From contig JBJEQH010000225.1 in assembly GCA_051881655.1 (NCBI GenBank), positions 1-6,158 of the forward strand: a stretch of DNA of 6,158 bases. The letters run 5' to 3'. The position numbers were made by a program, and so were the translations under genes. The number at the start of each line of letters is the position of its first letter. The first letter of the stretch is position 1. Positions 6,107 to 6,158 of the stretch are shown here, piece after piece. The notes beneath the pieces are model-generated. The model was not told the origin of the DNA. It worked only from the letters and a program-made list of their open reading frames with translations, and made no database searches. Origin of the DNA: Heritagella sp051881655. Lineage in GTDB: Bacteria > Bacillota > Clostridia > Oscillospirales > Acutalibacteraceae.

Positions 6107-6145
6107 AAAAGCTCTCTTCTCCCACTGCGGCGAAGAGAGCTTTTT
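6107..6145 (+). terminator. Rho-independent terminator after the UPF0210 gene
   Basis: The arms AAAAGCTCTCTTC (6107-6119) and GAAGAGAGCTTTT (6132-6144) form a 13-bp stem with a 12-base loop. The 3' side continues as a U-tract (TTTTT, 6141-6145, then GTTTA). It starts 33 bp after the stop at 6073. The matching A-run on the left arm means it could also terminate leftward transcription arriving from beyond the window edge. Confidence 0.9.
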
Positions 6146-6158
6146 GTTTATAGATCGG

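Overview
This window looks like ordinary chromosomal DNA from a Gram-positive anaerobe of the Clostridia, probably an Oscillospiraceae/Ruminococcaceae-type gut bacterium. That placement is an inference. It rests on the moderately GC-rich coding sequence, the purine-rich Shine-Dalgarno sites, the ACT/PFL-like gene pair common in Firmicutes, and the overall protein style. No mobile element, rRNA, tRNA, CRISPR array or phage gene is visible.

Layout. Two transcription units diverge from an intergenic region at about 4196-4417. The leftward (minus-strand) unit has five tightly packed genes in transcription order: a family 8 glycosyltransferase (4195-3182), a PHP-domain phosphatase of the HisJ/HisK type (3175-2363), an Lrp/AsnC-family regulator (2327-1854), a class I/II PLP aminotransferase (1851-673), and a DUF362 protein that overlaps the aminotransferase by 14 bp and runs off the left edge (686 to before 1). 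Gaps are 2-35 bp, so they are probably co-transcribed. The rightward unit has two genes, a small ACT-domain protein (4418-4687) and a UPF0210/'PFL family' protein (4709-6073). It is preceded by a good sigma-A-like promoter and followed by a strong intrinsic terminator (6107-6145).

How the genes may work together. The Lrp-type regulator next to the aminotransferase suggests amino-acid-responsive control, possibly of the whole leftward operon. The glycosyltransferase and PHP phosphatase have no obvious biochemical link to the aminotransferase. The ACT/UPF0210 pair is a widely conserved duo of unknown function. The small ACT protein may sense an amino acid for its larger partner.

The divergent intergenic region holds an odd 15-bp palindrome, and one half of it is repeated across the -35 box of the ACT promoter. 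This is the best candidate regulatory structure here. I did not find a clearly new defence, mobile or biosynthetic system. The findings below are modest: uncharacterised conserved families, an unusual operon combination, and a few regulatory structures. There is no gene-free stretch longer than 300 bases.
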